Assembly: GCA_029747585.1 (NCBI GenBank) | Contig: JAPEVF010000334.1 | Coordinates: forward strand, 1 to 48,763 | Origin: Pleurotus djamor | Taxonomy: Eukaryota; Basidiomycota; Agaricomycetes; Agaricales; Pleurotaceae | Direction of reading: 5' to 3' | DNA length: 48,763 nt | In this document: positions 34,759 through 46,862 of the stretch, in pieces | How the letters are laid out: each line of letters begins with the position of its first letter | Numbering within the stretch: the first letter of the stretch is position 1 | Notes under the pieces: generated by a model | The model's input: the letters and a program-made list of their open reading frames with translations, nothing else | What the model was told of the DNA's origin: nothing | The model's database searches: none | Position numbers and translations under genes: made by a program

Positions 34759-37700
34759 TCAGGCTATGGCATTAGCCTTATCCAGTAAGCCACGAACTCT
34801 CCGACTCAATCTTTCGGCTTCTAACTTTCTCTCGATGACCTGATGGGCGGGCGTTCTCTTCCTTGGCATCCAGACTTTGCTCGAAATATTCCGACCTTGA
34901 GTTTCCACCTCGCCGTCATTGGTAGTAGTTGATTGAGCCTTGGCACGCGCTTCCGCGCGCCGTTTGTTGAGTTCTGACAAGTCAACGACCTTAGGGGCAG
35001 AGGAGAACTTGAGGACATCCCTGTAGAGGACTTTGGTCTCTGTAGCAAGGGAATGTAACGTGGGGCGGAAGTTTTGCTGCGTATCGGAGTCATCGTCAGA
35101 ATCATCGGACTCGGAAGACGGTGATGAGTCCAACGCTGGTGTGGGCTCTCGTGTGATTGGGGCGACGTCGGGCAGCGGTGGCAAGGACTGTATTTCGCGC
35201 ACCAAGTCCTGTCCTTTCAGGTAGGAATTTTCCATCCGTAGATAGCGGACAGTCCCGCGTAGCGCCTCGATCTAAGCAGAGGAGTCAGGAATTAACGGTT
35301 AGAATTTTAGCAAAGTCATGCTGACCTGTTCTAACAAGTGCGAAGTTTCCAGGCTGCCTTCTATTGGAGGCGCTTCGGCCTCGACAACGGGTGCTGGTCC
35401 TGTGATTCCACGTGAATATAGAGAACGTTTTCCAGAATGCGTGATAATCACCTGGCCGATCTTGCCCCGCATTCTGAGCTCTCAGTTGGGCGTTCTCTCT
35501 CGTGTACTCGTCGACATCAGCCTGCAGCTGCGTCATCTCGTCAAAGAGATCTCGCTCTTTCTTCTGGGCCTCGGAGAGTTCGCTCTCAAGCTCAGCGATC
35601 CGGTCGGTCTGCTTCTTCATTGATTCCATGCGTCGTTCCATTATTTCGATCTTGACGACCTTCTCTTGAATGTTTTGGTCACGGGACTTCAAGGAGCGCA
35701 CGAGGGCCTGCATCTCATCATTGAGGGAAGCCACCTTGCGCTCAGCTTCGACGTTGACAGCGAGGGCTGCTTTGATCTCGTCAACCCTGATCACCCATGG
35801 TGGCATGCCAGAGACTGTCACATGTCATCAACAACAGCAATACAACGAATATGAGAAGACGCACGCTTGACAACATTCTCCTGTTCTGATGTAAGGGGCA
35901 ATAACTTGCTGGCACTTTGGCTGAGCAGACTTATACGGCCCGTGACAGCCTCCCACCAAGTTTCACCTGGTTTAGCATCTTTGGCGACCATGGCCTGGGC
36001 CGACTGTTTCGCATATGACAGGACGGTCGCCAGTTGGAATGATGACTTTGCGCTTCTGGCATCATTGCGATGGGACAATATCAATTGTGCGAGCTGAAGT
36101 TGTGCGTGAGTTAATGGAAAACACGCGATCATGTGCACATGCTCACAGAGATACCAAAGTTCAGCAGTTCATTCAGCATGTCGGTTAATGACTTGAAGTG
36201 GGGGATTAGATGAGGCTTCAAGGCGGCTGAATCCTGCACGAGATCATCCAAACGCTTCGTGATTTTCCTGCAAAAATGAATAAGCACGTAGTCCAGGCAA
36301 ACAATTCGGTCCACGCACTTTGACAATGTCCTGGGGCCCTTGCATTGATCGAGAACACTCTGCATTGGTTGGAAGAACTCCGTTTCAGGATCGAATCCTC
36401 CCATGTCAAGGACGACATCTGACCATTACATGTAGTTCGTCAGGGATACTGATGTCTATGTAAAAACAAACGTGGGGACACGCACCTGGATCCTTGAGTA
36501 TGTCTGTAACAGCTGTCTTGCTCAAGCCAACAGAGGCAACAAATGAATCAAGATCGTTCTCCAACATGAGGGCATGGCCAAGCTCGGTCTCGCCCATGTC
36601 GAATTGTTCGTAGCCACTGAAGTATGCTTCTGCGAGATGCTCGAATTGCGCTTGTATCTTGGCTACGTCGGAGACACATTCCATTTCACGGAATTCATCA
36701 CGGCGAAGCAAATCAATGTGCATATCAACGCGTTTCTCCAGAGGAGCTATTTCTGGGTACAAGCGCCCGAGGGACAAAAATGAGTCGGGGTCACAGCGAC
36801 GCAGAACAGCCGCAAAGCGCTTGCAAAGTGTTGAAAGGGTAGCCAAATTACCGCGCATCTGTCATAAAGTTGAGAATGAAGAGAGAGCAAGTCAGGTGTA
36901 TAGACGCCTACATCGCATATCCCCATGAGAACCTCTGTGACAGGACCGTTGCACGAGTCGGGAAGGCCATGGGCTTGAGCGGCGAGGGAACTGATGAGAT
37001 CAGTCTTACCAGCCAGCCGAAGGAAGAAGAAGTAGCAGCTTGTGGCATCACTATCGGATTCCACGTACAACTGCGGAAGATAGGGCTGCGTATTTCATGA
37101 ACGTTAACTCATGACCACATATGTCCAGGAGTGAGATGGTTACCTGTACCACAGTGAGCAACTCCCTCGCCTCCTTGGCCTCAAGTTTCGCAAGCTCAAG
37201 CTCAATGTTGCGTGCCTGGTTCTTCGACGCGGACGACTGTAACTTGAGGTTTAGCGCAATCATAGCGGCAGTCTGCGAGGCTGCCCTGTCAGATTCGGTT
37301 TGTGCCGTTTGCGTCTGCGTTCGAAGCGCATCAAGTTCCCTTGAAAACCGCAATACATTAGAAGCGAGTGGTGAAACATCGATGGAAATGAACTCACCCT
37401 TGGAGCTGCACCACCAATTCCCTGAATTGAGAGATGGTCCCTTCGAGATCTTGGCAGGTTTCTTCAAGTGCTTCGCTTTTGCGGATATGCTCGCGAATCT
37501 CCGAATCCTTGGCATCTATTGAGCGTCAATGAGACGAGTGATTGATGGTAGAAAGGCGGAAACTGGTACCAAGGTCTTCCTGCAGAGCTCGCTCCGTTTC
37601 AACATGGCTCTCTTCCAGTTCATCATTGAGCTCCTTGAGGGATTCAAGGTCTTCAATGGTGATCTGCATCTCATGGATTTTCTATGGACGACAGTCAGAA

Positions 37701-39594
37701 AATTCTTGGAGAAGGAGAGATTGAAAGGACACACTTCGCTGAGCATGTCGTTACGGTCGGTCAGTTGAACGAGCAGTTCGTCGGCTCCAGCGGCAGCATC
37801 AAGTTGCGCCTTCAACTCATCAATGAGAATCTCGGCATTGGTGAGTTGACCAAGAGTTGACTCATACTGGGCTGAGAAAGAGGAGATCAATGGTGAGGTG
37901 AGTCAATAGTGAAGCCGCTTGACTAACTCTGTATTTCGTCAAAGCCATCAACATCCTTCTCCAACTCTGCTATGCGCCTGCGATGCTCCCTCTCATTCTC
38001 TTGCGAGATGTCGCGTAGCCTTCGGGGGTTGTTAATACAGTGAGCATGAGGAAGAACCGGGAGTCACATACTTCACCAAAGCCTCCTTCATCCGTTCGTT
38101 CTGCTTCTCAAGCTGAATATAGGCCAGACTATCCTTACCCGCATCAACAGGTTCACCATCTTCCGCGGAATCTGCGGAACCAGCTCCGCCTTTCTTCAAA
38201 ACATTCAATTCGACTTCCAACATCGCAATCCTCTCCTTCATCTCTCGAGACTCCTCGACCGCACTTTCCGCCTTCTCCTCTGCAACTTCTCTATCCAACA
38301 TCGACATCTCCACCTGTTCCGTCAGATCCTCTATCCTCGTCTCAAATGCTTCGCGCTCCTCTTTCGCGTCATTAGCTTCCTTAACCGCCTCAGCGACTTC
38401 CGCCTTTAACTGAGATATCGAGGACGTAAGAGTAGCAATAGTTGACTGTTGCTGAGTGAGCTTGGCCGTAAGTTTGGGCTTGATAGTATTAAGGAGCGTC
38501 TCGGTTTCCGTGAGCTTGGTCTGTAGACTGTGGATAGTATGCTGGTCCGAAGCCGATTTTGACTCATAGAGACGGAGCTTTGAAAGTAGAGTCGCGGTAC
38601 TGTTACTTGACGAAGACGCAACCGTATCATGGGATGCTGAAGGTTGTATTCCAGATGGTGCAAACAGATCCGACGGCTCATGAGCAACAGGCGGTGGGAT
38701 GGTCGATATTAAAGGTGATGATGCTGGACTTGCGCGAGGAGGGTCTTCATCAGGTAGCTCTGGGGTTGAGAGAACTCGAGACGGTGGTACGGGAGGAGGC
38801 TTCATGGATACTGATGGTGCGCGCTGGACTCTTACTAGTTGAGGTGTTGATTGAGATTGGAGGAGGGGTCCAGTCGCGAGAGGTGAAGACGTTCGCCGAG
38901 CTTGGATGACATTGGCCTGAGTACCGGGTGATATATTACGAGCCCGAGTTCGCGTAGGGGACGTAGATACGGACGCCTGTAGTGCACCTCCGGAAGCAGA
39001 ATCCTGTGACTGCGAAGATCCACTTGAAGACTGGCGCAGGGCAAGAGATCGCCTTGACTGAAGAGACGGCGCAGACAAAGACGGTGGTATTTGCTTCGTC
39101 GAGATGGAGGGACTACGCTTCGTGGGAGAAGCCTGACCACTCCTCAGCAAAGGCGTACGTCCTCCAGCCGAAGATGCTGAAGAAGACGGCTTTGCTGGGC
39201 TCGCTGAGCGTGGCGATGAAGGCACATTTACTGACCGCAGTGAATTAGTCCTCTGATGCCCAAGCGTCGGTCTTGTGGCGGGTGGTCGCTAGTAGTCACA
39301 TCAACCTCTAGTATTTCCATTCGAATAAAGAAACAAAACACATACTGGGGTCGTTTCTTCCATACCAAATGTCGCCTTGACCTGACTTGGCCTAACAAAC
39401 ATCCCAAAGCCCATTTTACAGTTGAAGTATACTTCATTATTAACAGTGCCATCGTTCTTGCCCTTTTGCTCATAGAGCTCTATGCCGACCCAATTTCCAG
39501 GCGCGAAGGACGTTGCACCAACGAAACGAACGACACCACGTCCTGCAGGGATTTCGACTATCGTCCCTACGCCTACTCCTGGGACGCCGCTCAT
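34759..39594 (-). CDS. Dynactin subunit p150Glued
   Basis: The largest dynactin subunit, which links dynein to microtubules for nuclear and vesicle transport. Exon 1 (39594..39346) is the CAP-Gly domain: GRGVVRFVGATSFAPGNWVG, GKNDGTVNNEVYFNCKMGFG, MFVRPSQV. Exon 2 starts at 39288 (RPPATRPTLGHQRTNSLRSV) after a 57-nt intron and continues into a long Ser/Pro linker. Coiled coils follow from about 38450 downward (LRDISQENEREHRRRIAELE, TQYESTLGQLTNAEILIDEL, KIHEMQITIEDLESLKELND). The distal part contains the conserved LRGTVRYLRMENSYLKGQDL and ends GLLDKANAIA. Start is the ATG of MSGVPGVGVG. The 3' half has many short exons that I did not all delimit, but conserved segments appear in the right order. 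This is the longest gene in the window. Confidence 0.93.
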
Positions 39595-40430
39595 TGGTGC
39601 GAGCTGCGAAGGCACCTCTCTCGAAAGAGATGAGTGATGGCAACGAGAGTTGAAGCTGAAGTTGTGGACGTCGCGTTGGAAGGTGAGGTTGCTAGATCGC
39701 GTTACGCGTGACGACTGCTTCAGGAGAAAGACAGGAGCTGTTTCCCAGATGATTCACCGAGGATGCTTTATCGGTTTCTTACTCGTTTAAGCAGCCTTAC
39801 AGAGTGCTCGCACAAGGGACATGGTATCGCATACGAGGATCTTAAACCAAAACTAGGCCGTCACCTGTCTCCTAGCGTGTCTCATGCCATTGTCTCGGTC
39901 AAGCTACTTATGGGAGCCGATATAAAACGGAAGCAAGTTGGTATATAAGGCGAAGGAGTGAGTACTCGCTCAAGTAGGATCCCTCCCGTCTTATTATCTC
40001 AGGTCCGCAAACATGTCCATCCACTTGACTTCGGACTGAATTACTGTGTGCAGTAGGATAATCCAAGGATAATCGTCTCACAAAGATGTGCGAACAACTA
40101 CTCCTAGCCATGGGTCAAGTGGCTATCGCATTCGAAGAACTCGAAGAACTCGAGTTCGAAGCCATTGAAGACAGCTGGGCCAAAACTATCAGCAACTCTC
40201 TGTATAGAGGACTGGCTTGGATGGCGAACAGGGACTGAGCCAGGATCCCTAACTCAGGCTTTCCCTTGGGGCCCGGGGGGCGAGCTGGGGCGAGGAAGAA
40301 TCACCATGATGCACCAAACCGAATATCATTGTACACTTCACGCAAGCAAAGACATTCATGACGATATTAAAGTGAACACGAATAAAGTATATTATGTGTC
40401 TCAGTCACTCAGACACCGTAGCGTGCGCGA
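39595..40430. other. Intergenic between dynactin and AA9 genes
   Basis: Dynactin promoter side (39595 onward) and AA9 3' flank. Around 40133-40163 a short direct repeat (GAAGAACTC twice) abuts a perfect 12-bp palindrome GAACTCGAGTTC. No gene recognised. Confidence 0.4.
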
Positions 40431-41739
40431 TTACTGGCCATTCCAAACGGCTAAGGGGGAAGAAAAAGTAAAGTAAATATATTTTCCACATCAATGACCG
40501 ACTGAATGAATACGTACCGGGACCAGGGACCTTGTAGGTGGTGGTTGAGGCAGCTTCAGCGGTGTAGATGTTCATGTTGATGCTGGGATCCGAGGCGCTG
40601 TATCCGCCTAAAGAGTGCCTTACATGTCACGATATAATAGAGAATGGATGGGTTGTCGAACGCACCGGGGAACTGAACCAAGAAGGAACCACTTGGGGTC
40701 TTGGTGCCGCTACCAGTGATGGTCAACTGAGCGCCTGGATGGAGGGAATCGAGTTCAGCAGATAGCTTTGCTTAGACGCAAGTCTTAGTACGTACATTCA
40801 GGGTAGAATTGAGGTGTGTTGGCCTGGTGAAGGGCGAGGAGCTCATGCTATTCAGAATATCGTCAGACCAAAATATTCACGGGAAAAAGTTGCAAAGATA
40901 CGTACCCTGATCATATATTCACCGGGAGCAAGAGCCGCAGGGATCTTAGCAGAGTACGAGAGTGTGTCCATGACCTGGCCAGTTCCCCAGACTCCGGATG
41001 GCAGAGATCCCGATACCAGCCCTACAGGACACATTATTGATCAGCTCTGGGGCATCAATGAGCAGGACTGTAGGAGACAAACCAGTTTCTGCGATCTTGA
41101 ACCAGCTGAGCGTAGAGCTGCTCGCCGCAGTGCACGATCCAGGGCATTTGGCCATGTAGACCATAACAGGACCTTGAGCATGGGTCCATTGGCTGATCAA
41201 TGATGAGAACGTGATGTTAGTCTCAAGATATGAGATGAGATGGGGCTGACCTCCAGTGGGCGATGACTTCAGTACCAGCTGGGACAGAGGTAGTGAGTTG
41301 GTGAGGGCCGGCTTGACCGTTGTTGTTGCAGCTCATTTTCTGGGGAAACACACCGTCAGCTCCGTGTTAAAATCTGCGTATGGTAACGACATACTGGGTC
41401 GGTGACGCTGAGGATACTGGGAGAGAAGTCAGGGGAAATGCACGGGGATTATGAACGTGTAGCCTACGGGTCGTAAGAGCCTTGTTGAATGAGTTAGCGA
41501 TGAGAAGGGCACAATGGACGGTTTGAACTCACTGTATGGACGTTCAATAGTAGTTTGACTGTTGGCATCATTATATGGGGACCATCCAACGAAGGTTTGT
41601 CCTAACCAGGTTTTTGAGGACAATGCTAAACCAAGAAGTAGGGATACTTACCTCCTATCGTGTATGAAGTCACACCACCATGTGCAACGACACGGGCAAC
41701 GAGGAATGAAGCAACGAGAGCGAGAAGCGAGAAGGCCAT
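40431..41739 (-). CDS. AA9 lytic polysaccharide monooxygenase
   Basis: A secreted copper enzyme that oxidatively cleaves cellulose or related beta-glucans. Eleven exons: 41739..41652, 41601..41533, 41480..41468, 41416..41395, 41339..41251, 41192..41083, 41021..40906, 40847..40796, 40734..40666, 40607..40518 and 40450..40431; 245 aa. Signal peptide MAFSLLALVASFLVARVVA ends just before His20, which becomes the N-terminal copper ligand (HGGVTSY). The second ligand is His98 in THAQGPVMVY; the axial Tyr184 lies in QFYPEC with Gln182, and His176 in LLALHQ is the probable second-sphere His. The C-terminus YKVPGPAVWNGQ is typical. There is no CBM1. Exons 3 and 4 are just 13 and 22 nt, encoding SSYDP and ILSVTDP; omitting them would break the fold near the N-terminus. 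Confidence 0.95.
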
Positions 41740-43394
41740 TTCTTCACAATTTACACCTTTGACTGAAGCAACGGTAATTGAGCAACATTCGCGCTCTTTA
41801 TATATACGTCCTATCTAGCTCGACAGTGACCATGTATACGCATCGACAGGAAGCAGGTTTATTGCCAGTGAGCAAGTTTCGCCGAGACCAACCAGCGCAA
41901 AGGACCTATGTCGGAAGTATCGAGCTCCAGTAGTTTGTCCCATAACATACCGAATATCAAGGAATGGGGTACGACAATCGATGGCGTTGAGGGTTTATTG
42001 CTCCGAGGAAGCGCGTCGAAGCTGTATTACATCAAAAGATGTCGTGTGGTCGAAGAGAAGTCATGATACGGCTAATCAATTAGGACATTCTCCACAATAT
42101 TCTGGGAAGTATCAGCGGTTGGAGACGCGGGGGGTATTATAGTTCACCGAGGTTGAGGCCTTGACAACGCTAGAAGGGCACTCACGATCCGAGGTCTCGC
42201 CTCAGAAGCAACGAGAGTCGAGTGGAAATCGCGGGCTAGTCGTTCATTTGGTGGCCCTCAGCCCCCTCGAAAAGTCCAGGATAAATCATCCTGATCATGC
42301 TCCCCCCTCGCGTGTTCCATGGATGAATTTGCGGGTAAGTGATCGTCGTCTGTAACAAGTGACACCACGGGAGTTATTGTTATTTTAGCGCAGCGTGAAC
42401 CGAGACCTATACACCAGCGGTGCCGTAGAAGAGCACGATCAGCGACGGTTCACGAGGGCTTCGTTGTCATCGTTGTTGACCAAGGGGTGCCGGTGAGCGC
42501 TTCCTTGTCAGTTCTGAGTTGAGCGCTGTCGAGTGTTTGGTTTATAAGGAACACCAACTTTTCTAAGTGCCACCACAGCTGCCTAGCCTCTGCTGCATCG
42601 CTGCTTACTCCATTACTGTTCCGTTTCTCGCGATATGTTTCTATCGGAGACGCCTCTGTCGTTGAAAGAAATCTTGCTCTTGCTCTCCGAGTCGACGCCT
42701 TGCAAGCAATCTTAAGGAATAATAAGTAGGGTGCATCCCAGCACCTTGGATAACACCAAAGACGGTGGTATCGCCGCCGCCGCATCTCTTGTATCTTCAC
42801 AGCTTCAAAGTGCGAGGAGTTGAATACTAGTGGAGGGCGGATGCAAAGCCTACCACAAGTTTATCTCGCTCTTAAGTCACTTCATTTTTGGTCATTTATT
42901 TTCAACTACGGGTCAAGTTCAAACGTTCTAACTGTGAAGTCTTCCGTGGAGGTGCGCACTTCAACTATATCGTAGCCCTTTCTGAGCTTGACCTCATAGC
43001 GGTTGACCAGGTCATCTCCGTAATACATACGAAGGAACCGCGATCAGTCTTGGCCAATCCTGGTCGCGCCGTAGACTGTGGTATCCCTTCGCCAGCTTCC
43101 ATATCCACCTGGCACTTTCGAAACGATCAGCATCTTTTACTTGTCATGGCTAGGTCAGCCTATGCCTATCGCGTCAATATCATGATCGTATATCCTTCGT
43201 GGATCTGCGCATGCAGCGAACCTGCACGCAATCAGTGTTCTGAAACAACAACGACATAAACCTTTTTCCTGGAGAACATACTCCAATCAACATATCTCTA
43301 TCATGACAAAACCGTTCAACCGTAGAAAACCTCTTCTCACTTAGGTTACGCCACACGCGCGGACTTGAACTTTTTTCGTGTCTTTGTTCTCGAA
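41740..43394. other. Gene-poor region upstream of the AA9 gene
   Basis: The first 100 nt hold the AA9 TATA box. A minus-strand frame at 42800..42450 has coding-like character toward its end (LVFLINQTLDSAQLRTDKEA) but no supported start or splice partner. A plus-strand frame at 42888..43259 is open for 123 codons with no recognisable domain. I could not assign a gene. Confidence 0.4.
41796..41806 (-). promoter_or_regulatory. TATA box of the AA9 gene
   Basis: On the minus strand this reads TATATATAAAG, 57 nt upstream of the ATG at 41739. Motif and spacing are those of a regulated fungal core promoter. Assigned by inspection. Confidence 0.55.
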
Positions 43395-43935
43395 ATGACT
43401 TCGACTCGGGTTCTTGTTCTATTTCTTGTCGTGTCAAATGACGATCTTCTACTGAATTCACCGGACCCGCTTGGCTTGATTTATACTTTTGGTGAGTCTT
43501 GTTCTTCGACCCTTGAGATAATCTTTGCACTCTATGTCTGACAGGGACATTTTACAGCCCGAAGCTAGATTTGTCCCTCCCAGATGCGAAGAGAGACACG
43601 TTTGATCGCTTGCTAGAACATACGATCCAGCCGATCCACATAGCTGCATCGTGTCCTCTAAATCTTCCTTCAAGCTTGTTTATTCATACCCCTGGCTTTG
43701 AAATTATCGTGCAGGCGTACAGAATGGTGAGATTGAAGCTGAGTAGTAGACCTCTCTGACCTTGTTCTCGTAGGCACTCTTGGGTAGTTACAACGTCAGA
43801 CCTGTTCCTGCAGGATGGGGATGCCCGGCACTGCACATACACCGAATAATCCAACGATCGCAATCTCTCCATTTCTATCATACTTGGCCTGAAAAGGATT
43901 GCCAGCCTCTGTCAGCCTCCCGTTCCTTATCATGA
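43395..43935 (+). CDS. Three-exon hypothetical protein (plus-strand model)
   Basis: Exons 43395..43491, 43545..43726 and 43774..43935 join in phase; 146 aa. Both introns have consensus donors (GTGAGT, GTGAGA), lengths of 53 and 47 nt, and the second has a CTGAC branch site 12 nt before the acceptor. The protein starts MTSTRVLVLFLVVSNDDLLL, then TFYSPKLDLSLPDAKRDTFD, PGFEIIVQAYRMALLGSYNV and ends SLS. No domain recognised. It overlaps the minus-strand model 44344..43796; at most one may be real, and the splice signals favour this one. Confidence 0.4.
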
Positions 43936-44344
43936 CCCGTTCCAGGGCTAATCGCTCCAGCTTCGTAACTTGTCGCTGCGTCACCTAGGTTACACACGGC
44001 CAACCTGGGACCCTTTCGTGCAAGTCAGCGCACCGCCGAATCAACCTACGTACAAGCTCAACAGGTCTCGAAGCCCTCTCGAAGCCGTACCTCTCCGCAC
44101 GATCCGCGAATAGCTTGGGCGTATCTTTTCCTATGCCAATCATAAGCTCATTTTCTTTTGCGTTTCAGATGCATGCTGAGTTTGCGATAAGGCTTTGTTC
44201 GTCGTGCACATACACTTCTTCAGTCGTCACCGGATGATCATTTTGTCCCGCCACAATCTGGGGAACCGAACCACATGCCCCCTCAAAAAATCTCAGCTTC
44301 GTGGGCTCAGGAATTAGGATTCCCGTCTCGTTATGTGCCCTCAT
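43796..44344 (-). CDS. Three-exon hypothetical protein (minus-strand model)
   Basis: Exons 44344..44216, 44146..44054 and 43984..43796 are each a multiple of three and join in phase 0; 136 aa. Introns are both 69 nt. The sequence looks protein-like: MRAHNETGILIPEPTKLRFF, GSVPQIVAGQNDHPVTTEE, then KDTPKLFADRAERYGFERAS, and a last exon with RNGRLTEAGNPFQAKYDRNG and IAIVGLFGVCAVPGIPILQ. A TATAAATAG element lies 70 nt upstream of the ATG. The first intron has a weak acceptor (AAAATGAG), so the model is less certain. No domain recognised. Protein-like frames also lie upstream (ASPIGVRTDENRREVMGGGF, about 44600-44530), suggesting a longer or decayed gene. Confidence 0.4.
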
Positions 44345-46862
44345 TTCTCCGGATGCGCAACGTTATCCGCCTGCACAAGCAAACGGTGGTCGAGAACCCA
44401 TTTCATTCGCATGCTATTTATATTAAAAGAAATTAATGAAAAATTGCAAACTCAAACCTGAATATTCACTATCTACCAACACATTCCCCAGCGATTCGTT
44501 CCCATCCCCAACGGCTTCAACCTAAAATATAGCTCAAACCCTCCGCCCATAACTTCCCGCCTATTCTCATCCGTTCGGACACCGATAGGAGATGCCACGG
44601 GTAGACCACATGCTGAAATTCACCCAACAGAGATTAACTCACGGACAGTCCACATGGAAGCCACCTGCAGAATCTTCGGCGTACATCGTGGAGTTAGACT
44701 TTTGAATCCGGAACGGTGCCGCCATCCATCCATACGCAACCCAATGTGGTACGCTCTGTCCATCCGTCTTCACAACGAAACTGACGCAAGTGTCGCCTCA
44801 CCACATGGGCGACGCAGATCAAGTAGGCTTCAGCTTGATCTGACCGTCTCATTGCCTTATCAACAGACTCCATCTCGCCATCCACTTATCTATGCACCCA
44901 CCCATGCAATCTGATGCTCTGATGACCTGATCGCCGAAACCTTACCGGTCCTCCGTTTATGGCGCCCACCTGCCCCGACAGAACCTTCTTCTCCCTTTTC
45001 CAACCCTTTCTGCCCCTTGCCAATCGCCGCCGCCCCTGAATCCCACCGACAATTTATATCGTCATCAGGTCATCTGAGTATACCGAGTGACAGCTGCATG
45101 CGAGAGTCCTTGGAAATTCCAGACCACCTTTTTCACGATACGATACGACCACGGAAATTTGTGGGGACGATGCTGTTGTGGTTGAACAACCTTTTCACAC
45201 GTGCCCGGTCAAGGCGTCCTCCATTTCGCGAACCTAAAGTGAAACGTACCATATACGATACCCTTCGAATGGGTAGCCATGACGGTACTAGCGGGATACT
45301 AAGCTCGATCACGCCTATCGCACTCGTTTCAGAAGGCTTCAGGCAAAGAGGCTAGGGGCGGAGTGAGGGATTTACATCAAAATCAACATTCCCAAGACGG
45401 ATGGATTTCTGGATTTTACCCAAACTCGTCCAATGCTCAAATGACCGTTTANTTTTTTTCTTCCGATCCCCGAAAGTCTTGACAGGTGCATATGTCATCG
45501 ACACATCAAGTAATTTACTCGACACATAAGTCTGGATCCTATCATCTTGGGTTATGTCCAGAAGGCCAGAAGCCCATCGTGACCGGGTGACCTTGGTTCC
45601 CAATCAAATAGTAAGGCGCAAACAACTTCTCTCGATGTTCCAATGGAAAAGTAACGCATTTACGTCCTCCCATCTTCATCTTTTTTCCTTGATCCTTGTG
45701 ACGGTGAGTTGCTGTGGGCGCTGCGGCTGCCTAGGATGAGTTTTCGCTGGGTTCTTTCTCATGGTTGGATTACTTTTGACGCTTCTTTTTTCCCGGAGTA
45801 TACGGCCATTTCCCCGGCAAGCTAATCTCTCGTAAGTAATTGATCGCCTCGTTCGTTCATATGATGAGTTCTGGTGTGATCTAGTTAGATAGATAGATGT
45901 ATAATGTGTATGCAGGCTAGACTATGATACATTCGGTAATATGAGAAAAAAACCATTTAACGTTGAGAAAAACCGCAACTATTTACTATAATCCAATAGA
46001 ATCCGGGATTTCCGAGCGATATCTCGTTGCGTGAGCGTGAATGTAAGTATCTAAAAGCAGGAAAGAGGACAGAACCACGTCTCTATATACACAAAGTTCC
46101 TTTAAATAACACTTATATATGTGTACAAACAACACCAGGAGTGAGTAATAAATGAACGAAGAGATGTGGAGGATAAATCGTAAGTATATACAATGAATAA
46201 TGATACCAGGGTTTGAGGGCGACGGCCCTCGATGGGTTTGGGGTTGGTTGCCTATTGGGTCGCCGAGGATTCAGGAAGAGGATGGGAAAGCGTAGGGATT
46301 TGGCGGAGATAAGAGGTATCTGGGATGGAGGAGGAGGGAAAGAGTTGCAGTAGAGTGGGAAGGCAACGGAAGGGAATTTGATGATAATGAAAAAATCGAG
46401 GAAAACCGTTACCTGCGGAGGAGAATAACAGTGACATAAATAGTAACAAAAATACGTACACAAGGAAGATGGGGTGGGTGAGAGCGGTCGGAGGATTGGT
46501 GGGGGAAATGGAAAGGTGAATGGAAGAGCGGAGGAAGGACACACGGTTGCAATACACATTAGCAAAAGTGCGTCGGGGGAGGAAGAATGTAACTTGCGAT
46601 AAAAAAGCGGTATTGGCTTTAAAAAGGGAAGTTAGACTGATAAAAGGAGGACGGAGAGGGAAACGCTGGTAATACAGTGGATTTCAGATGAGGAATGAGA
46701 GTGAATGAGAGGAGGACTATGTGTTCGATGATATGTTCGTTTTTTCTTGTTTAAGAACGGAGAGGAAGGCCCAATCGTCCTGGAAGGAAGGGAAATGAGA
46801 TATAAAAAGGAGAGTAGATAGTCAAAGGGATGACGGATAAGAGAAGGAATATAGAGTGATGT
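44345..46862. other. Gene-poor region, 2.5 kb
   Basis: Contains protein-like but unjoinable fragments on the minus strand at about 44885-44480, a plus-strand frame 45017..45355 and a minus-strand frame 45603..45352, none with a recognisable domain. From about 46100 to 46860 the sequence is purine-rich on the plus strand and probably 3' UTR of the HMG-box gene. A short (TAGA)n tract lies near 45885. One N at 45452. Confidence 0.4.
44414..44422 (-). promoter_or_regulatory. TATA-like element within an AT-rich patch
   Basis: Reads TATAAATAG on the minus strand, 70 nt upstream of the ATG at 44344, inside a very A/T-rich stretch (about 44412-44450). It supports transcription from the minus strand here. 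Confidence 0.35.

Noticed and set aside
42450..42800. Minus frame with VFLINQTLDSAQLRTDKEA
   Set aside because: Starts at GTG, no domain and no splice partner found; kept only as a note.
45352..45603. Minus frame reading SRWASGLLDITQDDRIQTY
   Set aside because: Protein-like but lacks an ATG and I could not join it in phase to the nearby MKMGGRKCVTF frame; contains an N.
46113..46565. 150-codon minus ORF rich in Phe, Pro and Ser
   Set aside because: Low-complexity pyrimidine-rich 3' flank of the HMG-box gene; no domain.
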